DNA from: Dyadobacter beijingensis DSM 21582
GTDB taxonomy: Bacteria > Bacteroidota > Bacteroidia > Cytophagales > Spirosomataceae
Length of the DNA: 64,000 bases
NCBI RefSeq assembly: GCF_000382205.1
Contig: NZ_KB907786.1
Span: 744,001 to 808,000 of the forward strand
Direction: 5' to 3'
Shown: one piece after another, positions 51,966 to 60,782 of the stretch
Layout: each line of letters opens with the position of its first letter
Numbering within the stretch: position 1 is the stretch's first letter
The notes under the pieces: model-generated
What the model saw: only the letters and a program-made list of their open reading frames with translations
Database searches by the model: none
Told to the model about the DNA's origin: nothing
Translations under genes and position numbers: made by a program

Positions 51966-52167
51966 ATACGAGTTGATCATGTATTGGAGCGACGAGGATC
52001 AATCCTTTATTGTTGAAGTCTCTGAATTACCGGGCTGCATGGCCGACGGGGCAACACAAAGCGAGGCGTTGGCTAATGTGCAGAAAGTGATCGATGAATG
52101 GATTGCGACGGCCGAAGAATTGGGGCGCGAGATCCCGAAAGCCAAAGGCAAACTCATGTTCGCATAA
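51955..52167 (+). CDS. hicB: HicB-family antitoxin
   Basis: The protein has 70 residues: YELIMYWSDEDQSFIVEVSELPGCMADGAT with the FVVEVPELPGC-type motif, then EALANVQKVIDEWIATAEELG, the HicB partial RNase-H-like fold. It has no DNA-binding C-terminal domain, as is common in short HicB forms. It normally binds and blocks HicA. Here the partner is broken by a stop codon, so HicB may be a free remnant or may act on another HicA. Its start lies inside the end of the hicA frame. Confidence 0.88.
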   Translation: MNSKYELIMYWSDEDQSFIVEVSELPGCMADGATQSEALANVQKVIDEWIATAEELGREIPKAKGKLMFA

Positions 52168-52174
52168 TCCTGCA

Positions 52175-53338
52175 ATGACCCAAACTGACTTTTTCAATAT
52201 TTCCGACTTGCTGACCGACGAGCAGCGCCTCGTTCAGCAATCTGTACGTGATTTTTCGGATCGGGAAATCAGGCCAGTGATCGAAGACCTCGCGCAGAAA
52301 GCGGAATTCCCGCGGTACCTTATTTCAAAATTTGGTGAACTGGGCGTTTTCGGTCCGACTATTCCGGTGGAATATGGCGGCGGCGGGCTGGATTATACCA
52401 GTTACGGGCTGATGTGCCAGGAGATCGAGCGGGGCGATTCGGGGATGCGGTCGACGGTGTCGGTGCAGAGCTCGCTCGTGATGTGGCCGATTTACGCATT
52501 CGGTTCCGAGGAACAGAAACGCAAATATCTGCCCAAACTCGCTACCGGCGAATGGCTGGGCTGCTTCGGGCTCACCGAGCCGGACCACGGCTCCAATCCG
52601 GGGGGTATGAAGACGCATTTGATGAAAACAGCAGGCGGTTACCTGCTCAATGGCTCCAAAATGTGGATTTCCAATGCGCCGTTCGCGGATGTGGCCGTCG
52701 TATGGGCGCGCAACGAAGAGGGCAGGGTGCAGGGTGTGCTCGTGGAACGTGGGATGGATGGGTTTACGACGCCTGAGATCCACAACAAATGGTCGCTGCG
52801 TGCCAGCGCGACGGGCGAACTGGTCTTTGACAATGTATACATTCCGGCGGGAAATCTCCTGTGGGGCGACGTAGGGCTCAAAGCCGCATTGCAATGCCTC
52901 GACAAAGCGCGGTATGGCATCGCCTGGGGTGCTATCGGTGCGGCGATCGATTGTTACGAAACGGCCGTGAAATATGCAGCGGAACGCATTCAGTTCGATA
53001 AACCGATCGGCGCATTTCAATTAACACAGAAAAAACTGGCCGAAATGCTCACGGAAATTACCAAGGCACAACTGCTCGCCTGGCGCCTGGGCCAGCTGAT
53101 GGACGCCGGCAAGGCTACCACCGTGCAGATTTCAATGGCCAAAAGAAATAATGTAGATATGGCGCTGCACACCGCCCGCGAGGCGCGGCAAATCCTCGGC
53201 GCCATGGGCATTACCGGCGAATATCCCATCATGCGCCACATGATGAACCTCGAATCGGTGGTTACCTACGAGGGCACGCATGACATTCACTTGCTTATTC
53301 TCGGAGCGGAAATTACGGGGATCTCTGCGTTTAAGTAG
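52175..53338 (+). CDS. Glutaryl-CoA-dehydrogenase-like acyl-CoA dehydrogenase
   Basis: From ATG 52175 (MTQTDFFNISDLL) the protein has 387 residues. A longer frame opens inside hicB, but its first 27 codons do not resemble the family. The acyl-CoA dehydrogenase blocks WLGCFGLTEPDHGSNPGG and AAAERIQFDKPIGAFQL-like sequence are present. The stretch RSTVSVQSSLVMWPIYAFG and the catalytic Glu in TYEGTHDIHLLILG are those of glutaryl-CoA dehydrogenase, which also decarboxylates glutaryl-CoA in lysine and tryptophan breakdown. No other pathway gene is nearby. It starts seven bases after hicB. Confidence 0.88.
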   Translation: MTQTDFFNISDLLTDEQRLVQQSVRDFSDREIRPVIEDLAQKAEFPRYLISKFGELGVFGPTIPVEYGGGGLDYTSYGLMCQEIERGDSGMRSTVSVQSSLVMWPIYAFGSEEQKRKYLPKLATGEWLGCFGLTEPDHGSNPGGMKTHLMKTAGGYLLNGSKMWISNAPFADVAVVWARNEEGRVQGVLVERGMDGFTTPEIHNKWSLRASATGELVFDNVYIPAGNLLWGDVGLKAALQCLDKARYGIAWGAIGAAIDCYETAVKYAAERIQFDKPIGAFQLTQKKLAEMLTEITKAQLLAWRLGQLMDAGKATTVQISMAKRNNVDMALHTAREARQILGAMGITGEYPIMRHMMNLESVVTYEGTHDIHLLILGAEITGISAFK

Positions 53339-53346
53339 GGTTTGCT

Positions 53347-53475
53347 GACCGCCGGTGGCTGACGCCCCACCGCCGATTCGTTCCTAACTTGTAAACTCCC
53401 TGTCGACTGCTTGTCCGAAGTCGGCTGTCGACGGTCCGTGGTCGGCGGTTGGCGGCGACGCAACCGCCAGCTTCC
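53347..53475. repeat. GC-rich imperfect repeat element, copy A
   Basis: The left arm at 53347-53379 starts GACCGCCGGTGGCTGACG and continues with CACCGCCGAT. The right arm near 53420-53470 is built from GTCGGCTGTCGACGG and GGTCGGCGGTTGGCGG. The left arm matches copy B at 56161 with about five differences in 33 bases. The element covers the last codons of the sterol-desaturase-like gene. Confidence 0.7.
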
Positions 53476-54364
53476 GCTGCAAATCCTTACTCGTTTCCCG
53501 CGAGCCATCGGGTGACCAGCCTGGTGCTTTGAAAAGGTATTTCAGCTTGGTTTTAAAATCGACGGGCTGTTTGAAATCATCGCCAATGGCTTTCCATTCG
53601 TGGAAAACGGTGTCGGTCAGGCCCTGTTGCCCCATTGGTTTGGTGAGGCCATAGCGCGGCGGCTCGGCGGGCAGTTCTTCCTGGAACGTGCCGAAAAGAC
53701 GGTCCCAGACGATAAGGCACATGCCCATATTCTTATCGAGGTATTGCACATTGCTCGCGTGGTGCACGCGGTGGTGCGAGGGTGTCACGAAAATGTATTC
53801 GAGCCAGCCGAGTTTACCCACGTACTCGGTATGGACGATGATACCGTAAATTTGTGTAATTGAATACATTACAATAATATCGGCCGGGTTGAAGCCTACC
53901 AGCGCCAGCGGGATGAAGTACACAAAACGGTACAGCGGCTGGAATACCGACGAGCGGAAGCCCGTCGTGAGATTGAAATGCTCCGACGAATGATGCGTCA
54001 CGTGCACAGCCCAGAACAGCCGGGAATGGTGGTCCACATAATGCAGGGTGTAGAATGCCAGGTCTTCGGCAAGGAAAAGCGCCAGCCAGTAGAGGTAAGG
54101 ATTGGTGATTGGTCCGACGAGCGAAAAATTGTAGAACCAGATCAGTACGCCCACGTAGGCAGCCCGGAAAAGCAGGTCGACACCGCCGTTCAGCAGCATC
54201 AGGGCCGCATTCATCAAGGTATCTTTCAAGGAATAAGCCGGGCGTTCGGCCAGGTCCTCGCGGTGTGTCTTGTGTGTCAGGAAAATCTCAAGACCGATCA
54301 GACAGATATAAAATGGCGTCGACAGTTTTAGAATGAGATCCTCAAAATCATAAGTGCCGGGCAT
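53384..54364 (-). CDS. Sterol desaturase-family membrane hydroxylase
   Basis: The protein has 326 residues. Four to five membrane helices carry the di-iron histidine motifs of the fatty acid hydroxylase superfamily: HYVDHH, HVTHHSSEHF and HRVHHASN. It probably hydroxylates or desaturates a membrane lipid; the exact lipid is unknown. The last 25 or so residues (ASPPTADHGPSTADFG and beyond) are encoded by the GC-rich repeat element at 53347-53475 and look like a tail captured from it rather than part of the enzyme. The conserved core ends near residue 300. Confidence 0.87.
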   Translation of the reverse strand: MPGTYDFEDLILKLSTPFYICLIGLEIFLTHKTHREDLAERPAYSLKDTLMNAALMLLNGGVDLLFRAAYVGVLIWFYNFSLVGPITNPYLYWLALFLAEDLAFYTLHYVDHHSRLFWAVHVTHHSSEHFNLTTGFRSSVFQPLYRFVYFIPLALVGFNPADIIVMYSITQIYGIIVHTEYVGKLGWLEYIFVTPSHHRVHHASNVQYLDKNMGMCLIVWDRLFGTFQEELPAEPPRYGLTKPMGQQGLTDTVFHEWKAIGDDFKQPVDFKTKLKYLFKAPGWSPDGSRETSKDLQRKLAVASPPTADHGPSTADFGQAVDREFTS

Positions 54365-54556
54365 AGCAATTAAATCAAATAAAAAACAAAGATAGCTGAG
54401 AAGCGAACTGTAAGTTTTGACCTGCTTATTTCTAATATCTTTTTAATGGAAACCGCCGGGGTTACTGATCAGACATTCGTGTTACAGGATACCCCTATCG
54501 AAGGGTCAAAATTTCGCTGGTTTACGATTTCAGGTATTATAAGTATCTGAAAATGT

Positions 54557-56047
54557 TTAGTTAATCATTTTTCTCAGCGCTTTTCTCAATTCTTCATTCT
54601 TATGCTTTTTTTGCAGGATCACCGGCGCCGCGATGCGCTCCCGGCAATCGAACAGCGAGCAGCGCTCACAGGTCTGGTTTACCTCGCGCGAAGTGAGTGC
54701 GGGATCTTCCAGAAATGCCAGTTTTTCACGCGTTTGCTCGTCGAGGTAAATGCCCATCGAGACGCTCACGTTCAGGTTGGGCGTGGGCGACATCGGTTGT
54801 GCGAAACTCACGACGAGGTATTGGTCCCGGGTATCGATATAGGTCGATTTTTGCGCTTTGCAGAGGATGCGCGGCGGTTGTTTGGCTTGAATAATCTCGC
54901 CGAGGTCGTTCAGGATCGTGAGCGCCACCCAGCGGCGGCAGTAATGCTCGTCGCGCACGGTGTGCGGGTAATGCTTCCTGGAAATGTGCATTTCCTTCGT
55001 CATATGGAAGATATTCTGGCCGACGAAGTTGTTGAAACGCGAGAAAAATATCTGGTTAATGCCGAAATACCGCGGCAGGATATTGCTGAGCCGGTAGCAG
55101 AACGATTCCGGCGTGGTGTTGAAATCGTGAATGAGCTGGATCAGCTTTTCGGGCTGCCAGGTTTTTTGTGCAAAAAAATCGGCGACCGCCGGTACCAGCA
55201 GGCTGCGCTTGATAATAACCGCACTGCCGAAATACGACGCCTTGAAGTTGTTCAGCAGCTGCTCGAACGACTCGGCCTCCACGAGTGCCGTCGTATGCAG
55301 CCGGTTTTTCAGATTTAAATACAAATACCCGATCTCCCGCCCGTAGATGAATGCGCGCTGTACGGACGACAAATGCGCATTGATAAGCAACCGGGTACCG
55401 GAGGCATTCGTAATGGTAAGTGAGCGAACGGTAGCAAATTCGGGATTATTGCGCTCGTTGATCGGCTCGATCGTGTAATGGTACTGTTCTTTGAGTATTG
55501 TTTCCAGGGAAGCTTCGTCGAGCAGGCTGGTGGCGTGCACGTTTTGCTCGGTGAGAAAACGTTCGGCTTCCAGCTCGATATCCTCGAAATAATTGTCGTG
55601 CATTTCCTGGTAGGTCCGCAATGCCGAGAAATAGAATTTCTCGATCGACATATTATAGTTGCGGGCGATCTCGATGAGCGTACCCACGAACGCACTGATT
55701 TTCGTGGGCGCGTCGGAAAGGATTTCGAGGAGATTGGCGGGGTCGATGCCGAACAGTTCGAGCGGGAGCTCGGTAAGTACGTTCGAGCTGAGCAGATCGG
55801 AAATCGGTTCGAGCCGTTTGCTCAGTTTCAACGACACCAGCGTGTCATAATCGACTTCGATAGCACCGGCCAATGCAAGGATTTTGTCCGATTTCGGGTA
55901 CTTTTTCCCTTTCTCGATCTCATTGATATAGGAAATCGATAAGCCCGATTTTTGGGAAAGTTCGCTGAGCGACATTCCCTTGTCGAGCCGGAGCTGTTTG
56001 AGTTTGAGTCCGAATACGAGCCTTACATTATCCTGGTTGATTGCCAC
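54557..56047 (-). CDS. XRE-family regulator with degenerate IrrE-like domain (ScfR/RamB-like)
   Basis: The protein has 496 residues. The N-terminal HTH_XRE (LKQLRLDKGMSLSELSQKSG, about 14-70) binds DNA. A middle IrrE-like peptidase domain follows, where the usual HExxH is replaced by REIGY (237-241), so metalloprotease activity is unlikely. The C-terminal DUF2083-type domain ends with a cysteine cluster CERCSLFDC. Full-length COG3800-like regulators of this type, such as RamB and PrpR, sense acyl-CoA or short-chain fatty acid metabolism. Its target here is unknown. It is divergent from leuS. Confidence 0.85.
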   Translation of the reverse strand: MAINQDNVRLVFGLKLKQLRLDKGMSLSELSQKSGLSISYINEIEKGKKYPKSDKILALAGAIEVDYDTLVSLKLSKRLEPISDLLSSNVLTELPLELFGIDPANLLEILSDAPTKISAFVGTLIEIARNYNMSIEKFYFSALRTYQEMHDNYFEDIELEAERFLTEQNVHATSLLDEASLETILKEQYHYTIEPINERNNPEFATVRSLTITNASGTRLLINAHLSSVQRAFIYGREIGYLYLNLKNRLHTTALVEAESFEQLLNNFKASYFGSAVIIKRSLLVPAVADFFAQKTWQPEKLIQLIHDFNTTPESFCYRLSNILPRYFGINQIFFSRFNNFVGQNIFHMTKEMHISRKHYPHTVRDEHYCRRWVALTILNDLGEIIQAKQPPRILCKAQKSTYIDTRDQYLVVSFAQPMSPTPNLNVSVSMGIYLDEQTREKLAFLEDPALTSREVNQTCERCSLFDCRERIAAPVILQKKHKNEELRKALRKMIN

Positions 56048-56110
56048 TGCGCTGGGGTATGGGCCTGATTTTGTGCGATTTCGCTTACAGGCAATTTAAC
56101 AATTGAAACA

Positions 56111-56118
56111 CAAAAGTA
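56111..56118 (-). promoter_or_regulatory. Candidate -7 box for the XRE regulator
   Basis: The minus strand reads TACTTTTG (TAnnTTTG), about 63 bases before the ATG. Confidence 0.5.
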
Positions 56119-56160
56119 GAAATAAGCCTTGCATTCGGCGTTCATGGACGGTAAAAAAAC

Positions 56161-56278
56161 GACCGCCGGCGACTGACGGCCGACCGCCGATCATCGACGG
56201 CTTAGCGCCGTCTGACCATGGGCGATGGGCGATCGTCGGCCGAAGGCCTCTGGCCGGCGGTCGGTCGGCCGTCAGCCT
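56161..56278. repeat. GC-rich imperfect repeat element, copy B
   Basis: It starts GACCGCCGGCGACTGACGG, continues with CGACCGCCGATCATCGACGG, and has a right part with GATCGTCGGCCGAAGGCC and GGTCGGTCGGCCGTCAG. The two halves are partly self-complementary and can fold into a long stem. It is far richer in GC than the flanking A+T-rich sequence and lies between the divergent regulator and leuS promoters. Confidence 0.75.
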
Positions 56279-56326
56279 ATACCACGTAATAATGAAACGG
56301 ACAACCCGAATGCGACCAAAAAGCGC

Positions 56327-56334
56327 TATTTTTG
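56327..56334 (+). promoter_or_regulatory. Candidate -7 box for leuS
   Basis: TATTTTTG matches TAnnTTTG. A leader of about 105 bases follows before the leuS ATG. It contains a possible stem around CTCCGGGCG and TTGTCCGGGG but no T-box-like feature. Confidence 0.5.
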
Positions 56335-56446
56335 CGGTTTATTTGGAATAACAGAAAACGAACAAAAGCTTTACCTTCTGATAATCAGGACTCCGGGCGA
56401 ATGTGCACACCGCTTGTCCGGGGAAAAGCATAACAACTAACACGAT

Positions 56447-59254
56447 ATGAGTGAGTACAGTCACCGGGAAATAGAAAAGAAATGGCAGGACTTCTGGCAA
56501 AGCAACGGCACGTTCAGCGTGTCGAACGCGTCGGAGCAGCCGAAATATTATGTGTTGGACATGTTTCCCTACCCCTCGGGCGCGGGCCTGCACGTGGGGC
56601 ACCCGCTGGGCTACATCGCCTCGGACATCTACTCCCGCTACAAAAGGCTGAAAGGCTTTAACGTACTGCACCCGATGGGCTTCGACAGCTTCGGGCTGCC
56701 GGCCGAGCAATATGCGATCCAGACCGGCCAACACCCTGCCATTACCACCGAGCAGAACATTACCCGCTATATCGAGCAGCTGAAAAACCTCGGCCTGAGC
56801 TACGACTGGACCCGCGAAGTGCGGACCTCGGACCCCAGCTATTATAAATGGACGCAATGGATTTTCACCGAACTCTTCAACAGCTGGTACAACAACGATA
56901 CCGACCAGGCGGAGCCCATTGAAACGCTGACGGCAAAGTTTGCACAGGAGGGTAATGCCCATGTAAATGCCCCTGCCGATGAGGATACCCCCGCATTTAC
57001 CGCGGAAGAATGGAACTCCTGGTCGGAAGAGGCGCAATATAAACTGACACTGAAATACCGCCTGACCTACGTGGCCGACGCGACCGTAAACTGGTGCCCC
57101 GGCCTGGGATCGGTATTGTCGAACGACGAAGTGAAAGACGGCGTGTCGGAGCGCGGTGGCTTCCCCGTAATACAGAAACTGATGCGCCAGTGGATGATGC
57201 GCATCACCGCCTACGCACAGCGTTTGATCGACGGCCTGGATACGGTGGACTGGACGGAGTCGCTGAAAGAGCAGCAGCGCAACTGGATCGGACGGTCGGT
57301 GGGTGCTTTGGTGAAATTTGCAGTGGATGGTAAAGATGCTAATATAGAGGTATTTACCACCCGTGTGGATACTATTTACGGCGTAACCTTCATGGTGATC
57401 GCGCCGGAGCATGAGTTGGTGGACGTGATCACGACGCCGGAGCAGCGCGGGGAAATCGACGCGTACATTGCGATGACGCAAAAGAAATCGGAACGCGACC
57501 GGATGTCGGATGTGAAAACCGTTTCGGGCGCATTCACGGGTGCGTACGTGGTCAATCCGTTCAGCGGCGAGAAAGTGCCCGTTTACATTGCGGATTACGT
57601 GCTGTCGGGTTACGGGACGGGCGCGGTCATGGCCGTACCATCCGGCGACCAGCGCGACTGGAACTTCGCTACGCATTTCAATCTGCCCATTATCCCGATC
57701 CTGGACGCACAGAAGGAGACTGAAACACAAGCCGACGCGACCAAGGAAGGAAAATATATCAACTCCGGCATGATCAACGGATTGGGCTACAAAGAGGCTA
57801 CCGAGAAGCTGATTAATGTGCTGGAAGAAAAAGGTTTAGGTAAAGGCAAGATCAACTACCGCCTGCGCGATGCGGTGTTCAGCCGCCAGCGTTACTGGGG
57901 CGAGCCGGTGCCTGTTTATTACAAAAATGACAGCGAAGGCCAGCCTGTACCTTATTTGCTGGACTTGAACGAGCTGCCGTTGAACCTGCCGGAGGTGGAT
58001 AAATACCTGCCGACGGAAAACGGAGAACCGCCGCTGGGTCGTGCGCAGGACTGGGCGCATGGCTCGGGCAATGGCTACGAGCTGAGCACCATGCCCGGCT
58101 GGGCCGGCAGCAGCTGGTACTGGTACCGTTATATGGACCCGAAAAACAATGACGAATTCGCATCCAAAGAAGCGATCGACTATTGGAAAGACGTCGATCT
58201 GTACATAGGCGGAACAGAGCACGCGACGGGCCATTTGCTGTACAGCCGTTTCTGGAACAAATTCATGAAGGACCGCGGCTACGTGCCTGAGGAAGAGCCT
58301 TTCAAAAAGCTGATCAACCAGGGTATGATCCAGGGGCGCAGCAACTTTGTGTACCGGGTCAAAGGCGAGGATTATAGCAAGCCGGTATTCGTAAGCGCCG
58401 GTTTGAAATCGGATTACGAGGTTTCGGCATTGCATGTCGATGTGAATATTGTCGAGAACGACGTGCTGGATGTAGAGAGGTTCAAAGCGACGCGCCCGGA
58501 CATCGCCGGCGAAAATGCGACATTTATCCTCGAAGACGGCAAATACGTTTGCGGCGTGGAAGTGGAGAAAATGTCGAAATCGAAGTTCAACGTCGTGAAC
58601 CCGGACGATATCGTGGAGCGCTACGGGGCCGATACCCTGCGTCTGTACGAAATGTTCCTCGGTCCGCTGGACCAGGCAAAGCCTTGGAATACGAACGGTA
58701 TCGACGGTACTTACCGCTTCATCCGCAAGCTTTGGCGCCTGTTTTACACCGAAACGGGTCAGTGGCAGGTGAAAGACGTTCCCGCGAAACCGGAAGAACT
58801 GAAAACTTTGCACAAAACGATCAAAAAGATCGGCGAGGATATCGAGAACTTCTCATTCAACACGGCCGTGAGCGCATTTATGGTGTGTGTCAATGAGTTG
58901 GGCAGCCAGAAATGCCAGAGCAAAGAGATTTTGGAACAGTTGGTGATCCTGCTGTCGCCGTACGCGCCGCACATTTCGGAAGAACTCTGGGATGCGCTGG
59001 GCCACGAAAAAGGAACTGTTTCCAAAGCGGCATTCCCGGTATTTGAAGCAAAATATGTCCAGGAATCAGTATTCGAATATCCCGTGCAGATCAATGGCAA
59101 AGTGCGTGCTTCGCTGACATTCGCTTTGGATACGCCGCCGGCGGAAATCGAGAAGGAAGTGCTGGCGGACGCTACCGTTCAGAAATGGATGGAAGGCAAG
59201 CCGGCCAAGAAAGTCGTGGTCGTCCCGAAACGCATTGTCAACGTCGTGATCTGA
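56447..59254 (+). CDS. leuS: Leucyl-tRNA synthetase
   Basis: The protein has 935 residues, longer than many bacterial LeuRS. It charges tRNA-Leu. HIGH appears as HVGH in [15 protein letters not shown] near residue 49, and KMSKS as [16 protein letters not shown] near 708. The CP1 editing domain lies between (for example [16 protein letters not shown] with the editing Asp). An insertion near 640-690 and the C-terminal domain ending [15 protein letters not shown] are typical of Bacteroidota LeuRS. It is monocistronic, followed by a strong terminator. Confidence 0.97.
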   Translation: MSEYSHREIEKKWQDFWQSNGTFSVSNASEQPKYYVLDMFPYPSGAGLHVGHPLGYIASDIYSRYKRLKGFNVLHPMGFDSFGLPAEQYAIQTGQHPAITTEQNITRYIEQLKNLGLSYDWTREVRTSDPSYYKWTQWIFTELFNSWYNNDTDQAEPIETLTAKFAQEGNAHVNAPADEDTPAFTAEEWNSWSEEAQYKLTLKYRLTYVADATVNWCPGLGSVLSNDEVKDGVSERGGFPVIQKLMRQWMMRITAYAQRLIDGLDTVDWTESLKEQQRNWIGRSVGALVKFAVDGKDANIEVFTTRVDTIYGVTFMVIAPEHELVDVITTPEQRGEIDAYIAMTQKKSERDRMSDVKTVSGAFTGAYVVNPFSGEKVPVYIADYVLSGYGTGAVMAVPSGDQRDWNFATHFNLPIIPILDAQKETETQADATKEGKYINSGMINGLGYKEATEKLINVLEEKGLGKGKINYRLRDAVFSRQRYWGEPVPVYYKNDSEGQPVPYLLDLNELPLNLPEVDKYLPTENGEPPLGRAQDWAHGSGNGYELSTMPGWAGSSWYWYRYMDPKNNDEFASKEAIDYWKDVDLYIGGTEHATGHLLYSRFWNKFMKDRGYVPEEEPFKKLINQGMIQGRSNFVYRVKGEDYSKPVFVSAGLKSDYEVSALHVDVNIVENDVLDVERFKATRPDIAGENATFILEDGKYVCGVEVEKMSKSKFNVVNPDDIVERYGADTLRLYEMFLGPLDQAKPWNTNGIDGTYRFIRKLWRLFYTETGQWQVKDVPAKPEELKTLHKTIKKIGEDIENFSFNTAVSAFMVCVNELGSQKCQSKEILEQLVILLSPYAPHISEELWDALGHEKGTVSKAAFPVFEAKYVQESVFEYPVQINGKVRASLTFALDTPPAEIEKEVLADATVQKWMEGKPAKKVVVVPKRIVNVVI

Positions 59255-59274
59255 CCCGACGGTTGAAATACAAA

Positions 59275-59316
59275 AACAAAACGGCCAGGTCGGTAATCCG
59301 ATCTGGCCGTTTTGTT
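59275..59316. terminator. Terminator after leuS
   Basis: AACAAAACGGCCAG and CTGGCCGTTTTGTT pair, with an inner TCGG/CCGA stem around TAAT. It ends 13 bases before the stop of the convergent small secreted protein gene and can serve both. Confidence 0.9.
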
Positions 59317-59329
59317 CTGGTAGGGCAGG

Positions 59330-59710
59330 TTACTTGATGGCAATCTGGCGCTCGGTTTTGACTTCGCTCACTTCGAAATTTTTCGAGGTTTTCTGTCCGT
59401 TGGCGGAAACTTCGATGCTGTAAGTTCCGGCAGGTAACTCGTTCACGTTGAAAGCTCTTCTGAACTTGTCGGTGCCACGCCCGATCGTTTCGCGGTACAT
59501 GGTTTCACCGCTTTTGTTGGTGATCAAAACTACCGCCTTGTCGCTGGTGTACTTGTCGACGTTCACGTGGATCTTGCCGGTGTTGGAAGCGAAAATACCG
59601 GTTCCGAATGCGGCTGCTTTTTTGCTTTCCTTATCGTCTGCGAAAGAGTTGAAAGCGACGGTAGCAGCGATTACCATTGTCATTGCGATGGATTTAATTG
59701 AAGGTTTCAT
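59330..59710 (-). CDS. Small secreted beta-sandwich protein
   Basis: The protein has 126 residues with a signal peptide cleaved near FADD (residues 23-26). The mature part of about 100 residues is beta-rich: KIHVNVDKYTSDKAVVLITNKSGETMY and AGTYSIEVSANGQKTSKNFEV, a pattern shared with Por/T9SS sorting domains and DUF3244-like proteins. It is complete as a free-standing domain, so it is not the tail of a larger protein. The function is unknown. Confidence 0.8.
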   Translation of the reverse strand: MKPSIKSIAMTMVIAATVAFNSFADDKESKKAAAFGTGIFASNTGKIHVNVDKYTSDKAVVLITNKSGETMYRETIGRGTDKFRRAFNVNELPAGTYSIEVSANGQKTSKNFEVSEVKTERQIAIK

Positions 59711-59755
59711 GGCTATGTTCTTTTAAAGATGGCTAATAATTCCGTTTTGTTGATT

Positions 59756-59763
59756 CAAATATA
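59756..59763 (-). promoter_or_regulatory. Candidate -7 box for the small secreted protein gene
   Basis: The minus strand reads TATATTTG (TAnnTTTG), about 45 bases before the ATG at 59710. Confidence 0.5.
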
Positions 59764-59852
59764 TGTGCAATACTAGGTACTATGTAATGCAAAGTACATG
59801 AATGGTAGCTATGGAAAATGAATGGCTGTATGCCGGGAATAATGATCTTTTT

Positions 59853-59860
59853 TAATTTTG
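59853..59860 (+). promoter_or_regulatory. -7 box abutting the GH25 start codon
   Basis: TAATTTTG (TAnnTTTG) ends six bases before the ATG at 59867, where transcription would be expected to begin. This implies a leaderless or nearly leaderless mRNA. Confidence 0.5.
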
Positions 59861-59866
59861 CACGGT

Positions 59867-60673
59867 ATGGCAAAAAAGAAACCCCGCTCCTCAGGAATTA
59901 AAGCAAAATATCTGAAACCGCTCCCGGCGAAGGGTTGGGCCATTATCGGGGCCATTGTCGTGGTGATCGGCGGGCTCATCTGGTGGAACGACAAGACGGA
60001 CGAGAACCAGTGGGAATTCATCAGCAAGTTCGGTATCAAGCTGCCGCTGCGGTATGCCGTGCACGGGATCGATGTTTCCCATCATAATGCGAAAATCAAT
60101 TGGGATAAGCTCAAAAGTGCCCGCTCGGAGAATGTCGGGATCGATTTCGTGTATATCAAAGCGACCGAAGGTGCCACCCACCTCGACCGGCAGTTCAAAC
60201 GCAACTGGGCCGAAGCGAAAAGGGTGGGGATGAAGCGCGGCGCTTACCATTTCTACAATCCGAGGGTCATGTCCGATCGCCAGGTCGATAACTTCATCGG
60301 CCAGGTGCGCATGGAAGCGGGTGACCTTCCGCCCGTGCTCGACCTGGAAGTGAATGGCGGCAAGCCCGATGACATCATTATCAAAGGTGTCCGTAACTGG
60401 CTCACGCTTATCGAAGCGCATTACGGTGTGAAGCCCATTATTTACGTCAATGAGCATTATTACAAAAAATACATTGCCGGTAATTTCGACGATTACCCGC
60501 TCTGGCTCGCGGGCTACTCGCGCACGCACCTGAACGACCTCGCTTCCGACGCGCACGTGCTTTTCTGGCAGCACAGCGAAAAGGGTTGGGTGGACGGCAT
60601 CCGCGGGTTTGTGGATTATAATGTCTTCCTGCACGAGCGCACCGATTGGGAAAATTTAGCTGATGCGAAGTAA
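59867..60673 (+). CDS. GH25-family lysozyme, membrane-anchored
   Basis: From ATG 59867 the protein has 268 residues. A basic N-terminus (MAKKKPRSSG) and one membrane helix (about 23-42) anchor it facing the periplasm. The GH25 fold follows: HGIDVSHHNAKINWDKLK near 67, YIKATEGATHLD, GAYHFYNPRV, the catalytic acid pair region VLDLEVNGG near 160 and a final WQHSEKGWVDGI. It should cleave peptidoglycan as a muramidase. A promoter box directly before the ATG suggests a leaderless transcript. Confidence 0.9.
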   Translation: MAKKKPRSSGIKAKYLKPLPAKGWAIIGAIVVVIGGLIWWNDKTDENQWEFISKFGIKLPLRYAVHGIDVSHHNAKINWDKLKSARSENVGIDFVYIKATEGATHLDRQFKRNWAEAKRVGMKRGAYHFYNPRVMSDRQVDNFIGQVRMEAGDLPPVLDLEVNGGKPDDIIIKGVRNWLTLIEAHYGVKPIIYVNEHYYKKYIAGNFDDYPLWLAGYSRTHLNDLASDAHVLFWQHSEKGWVDGIRGFVDYNVFLHERTDWENLADAK

Positions 60674-60782
60674 TTTCACCTGTTGATGCGTAGTAAAAAC
60701 CGGATAATCAGGCAGGTATAACTACGCTGAAAGCCAGATGAGAGAGGTGTTACTTTTGGTTTACACCAAACTCAATGCACCT

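Noticed and set aside
52094..52174. Extended N-terminus of the acyl-CoA dehydrogenase starting inside hicB
   Set aside because: The 27 extra codons read as the shifted frame of hicB and give an Arg/Lys-rich sequence unlike any acyl-CoA dehydrogenase. ATG 52175 fits the family start.
56335..56446. Possible T-box or attenuator leader before leuS
   Set aside because: No T-box TGGNACC-type sequence, no run of Leu codons in a short frame and no terminator were found in the leader. Bacteroidota rarely use T-boxes.
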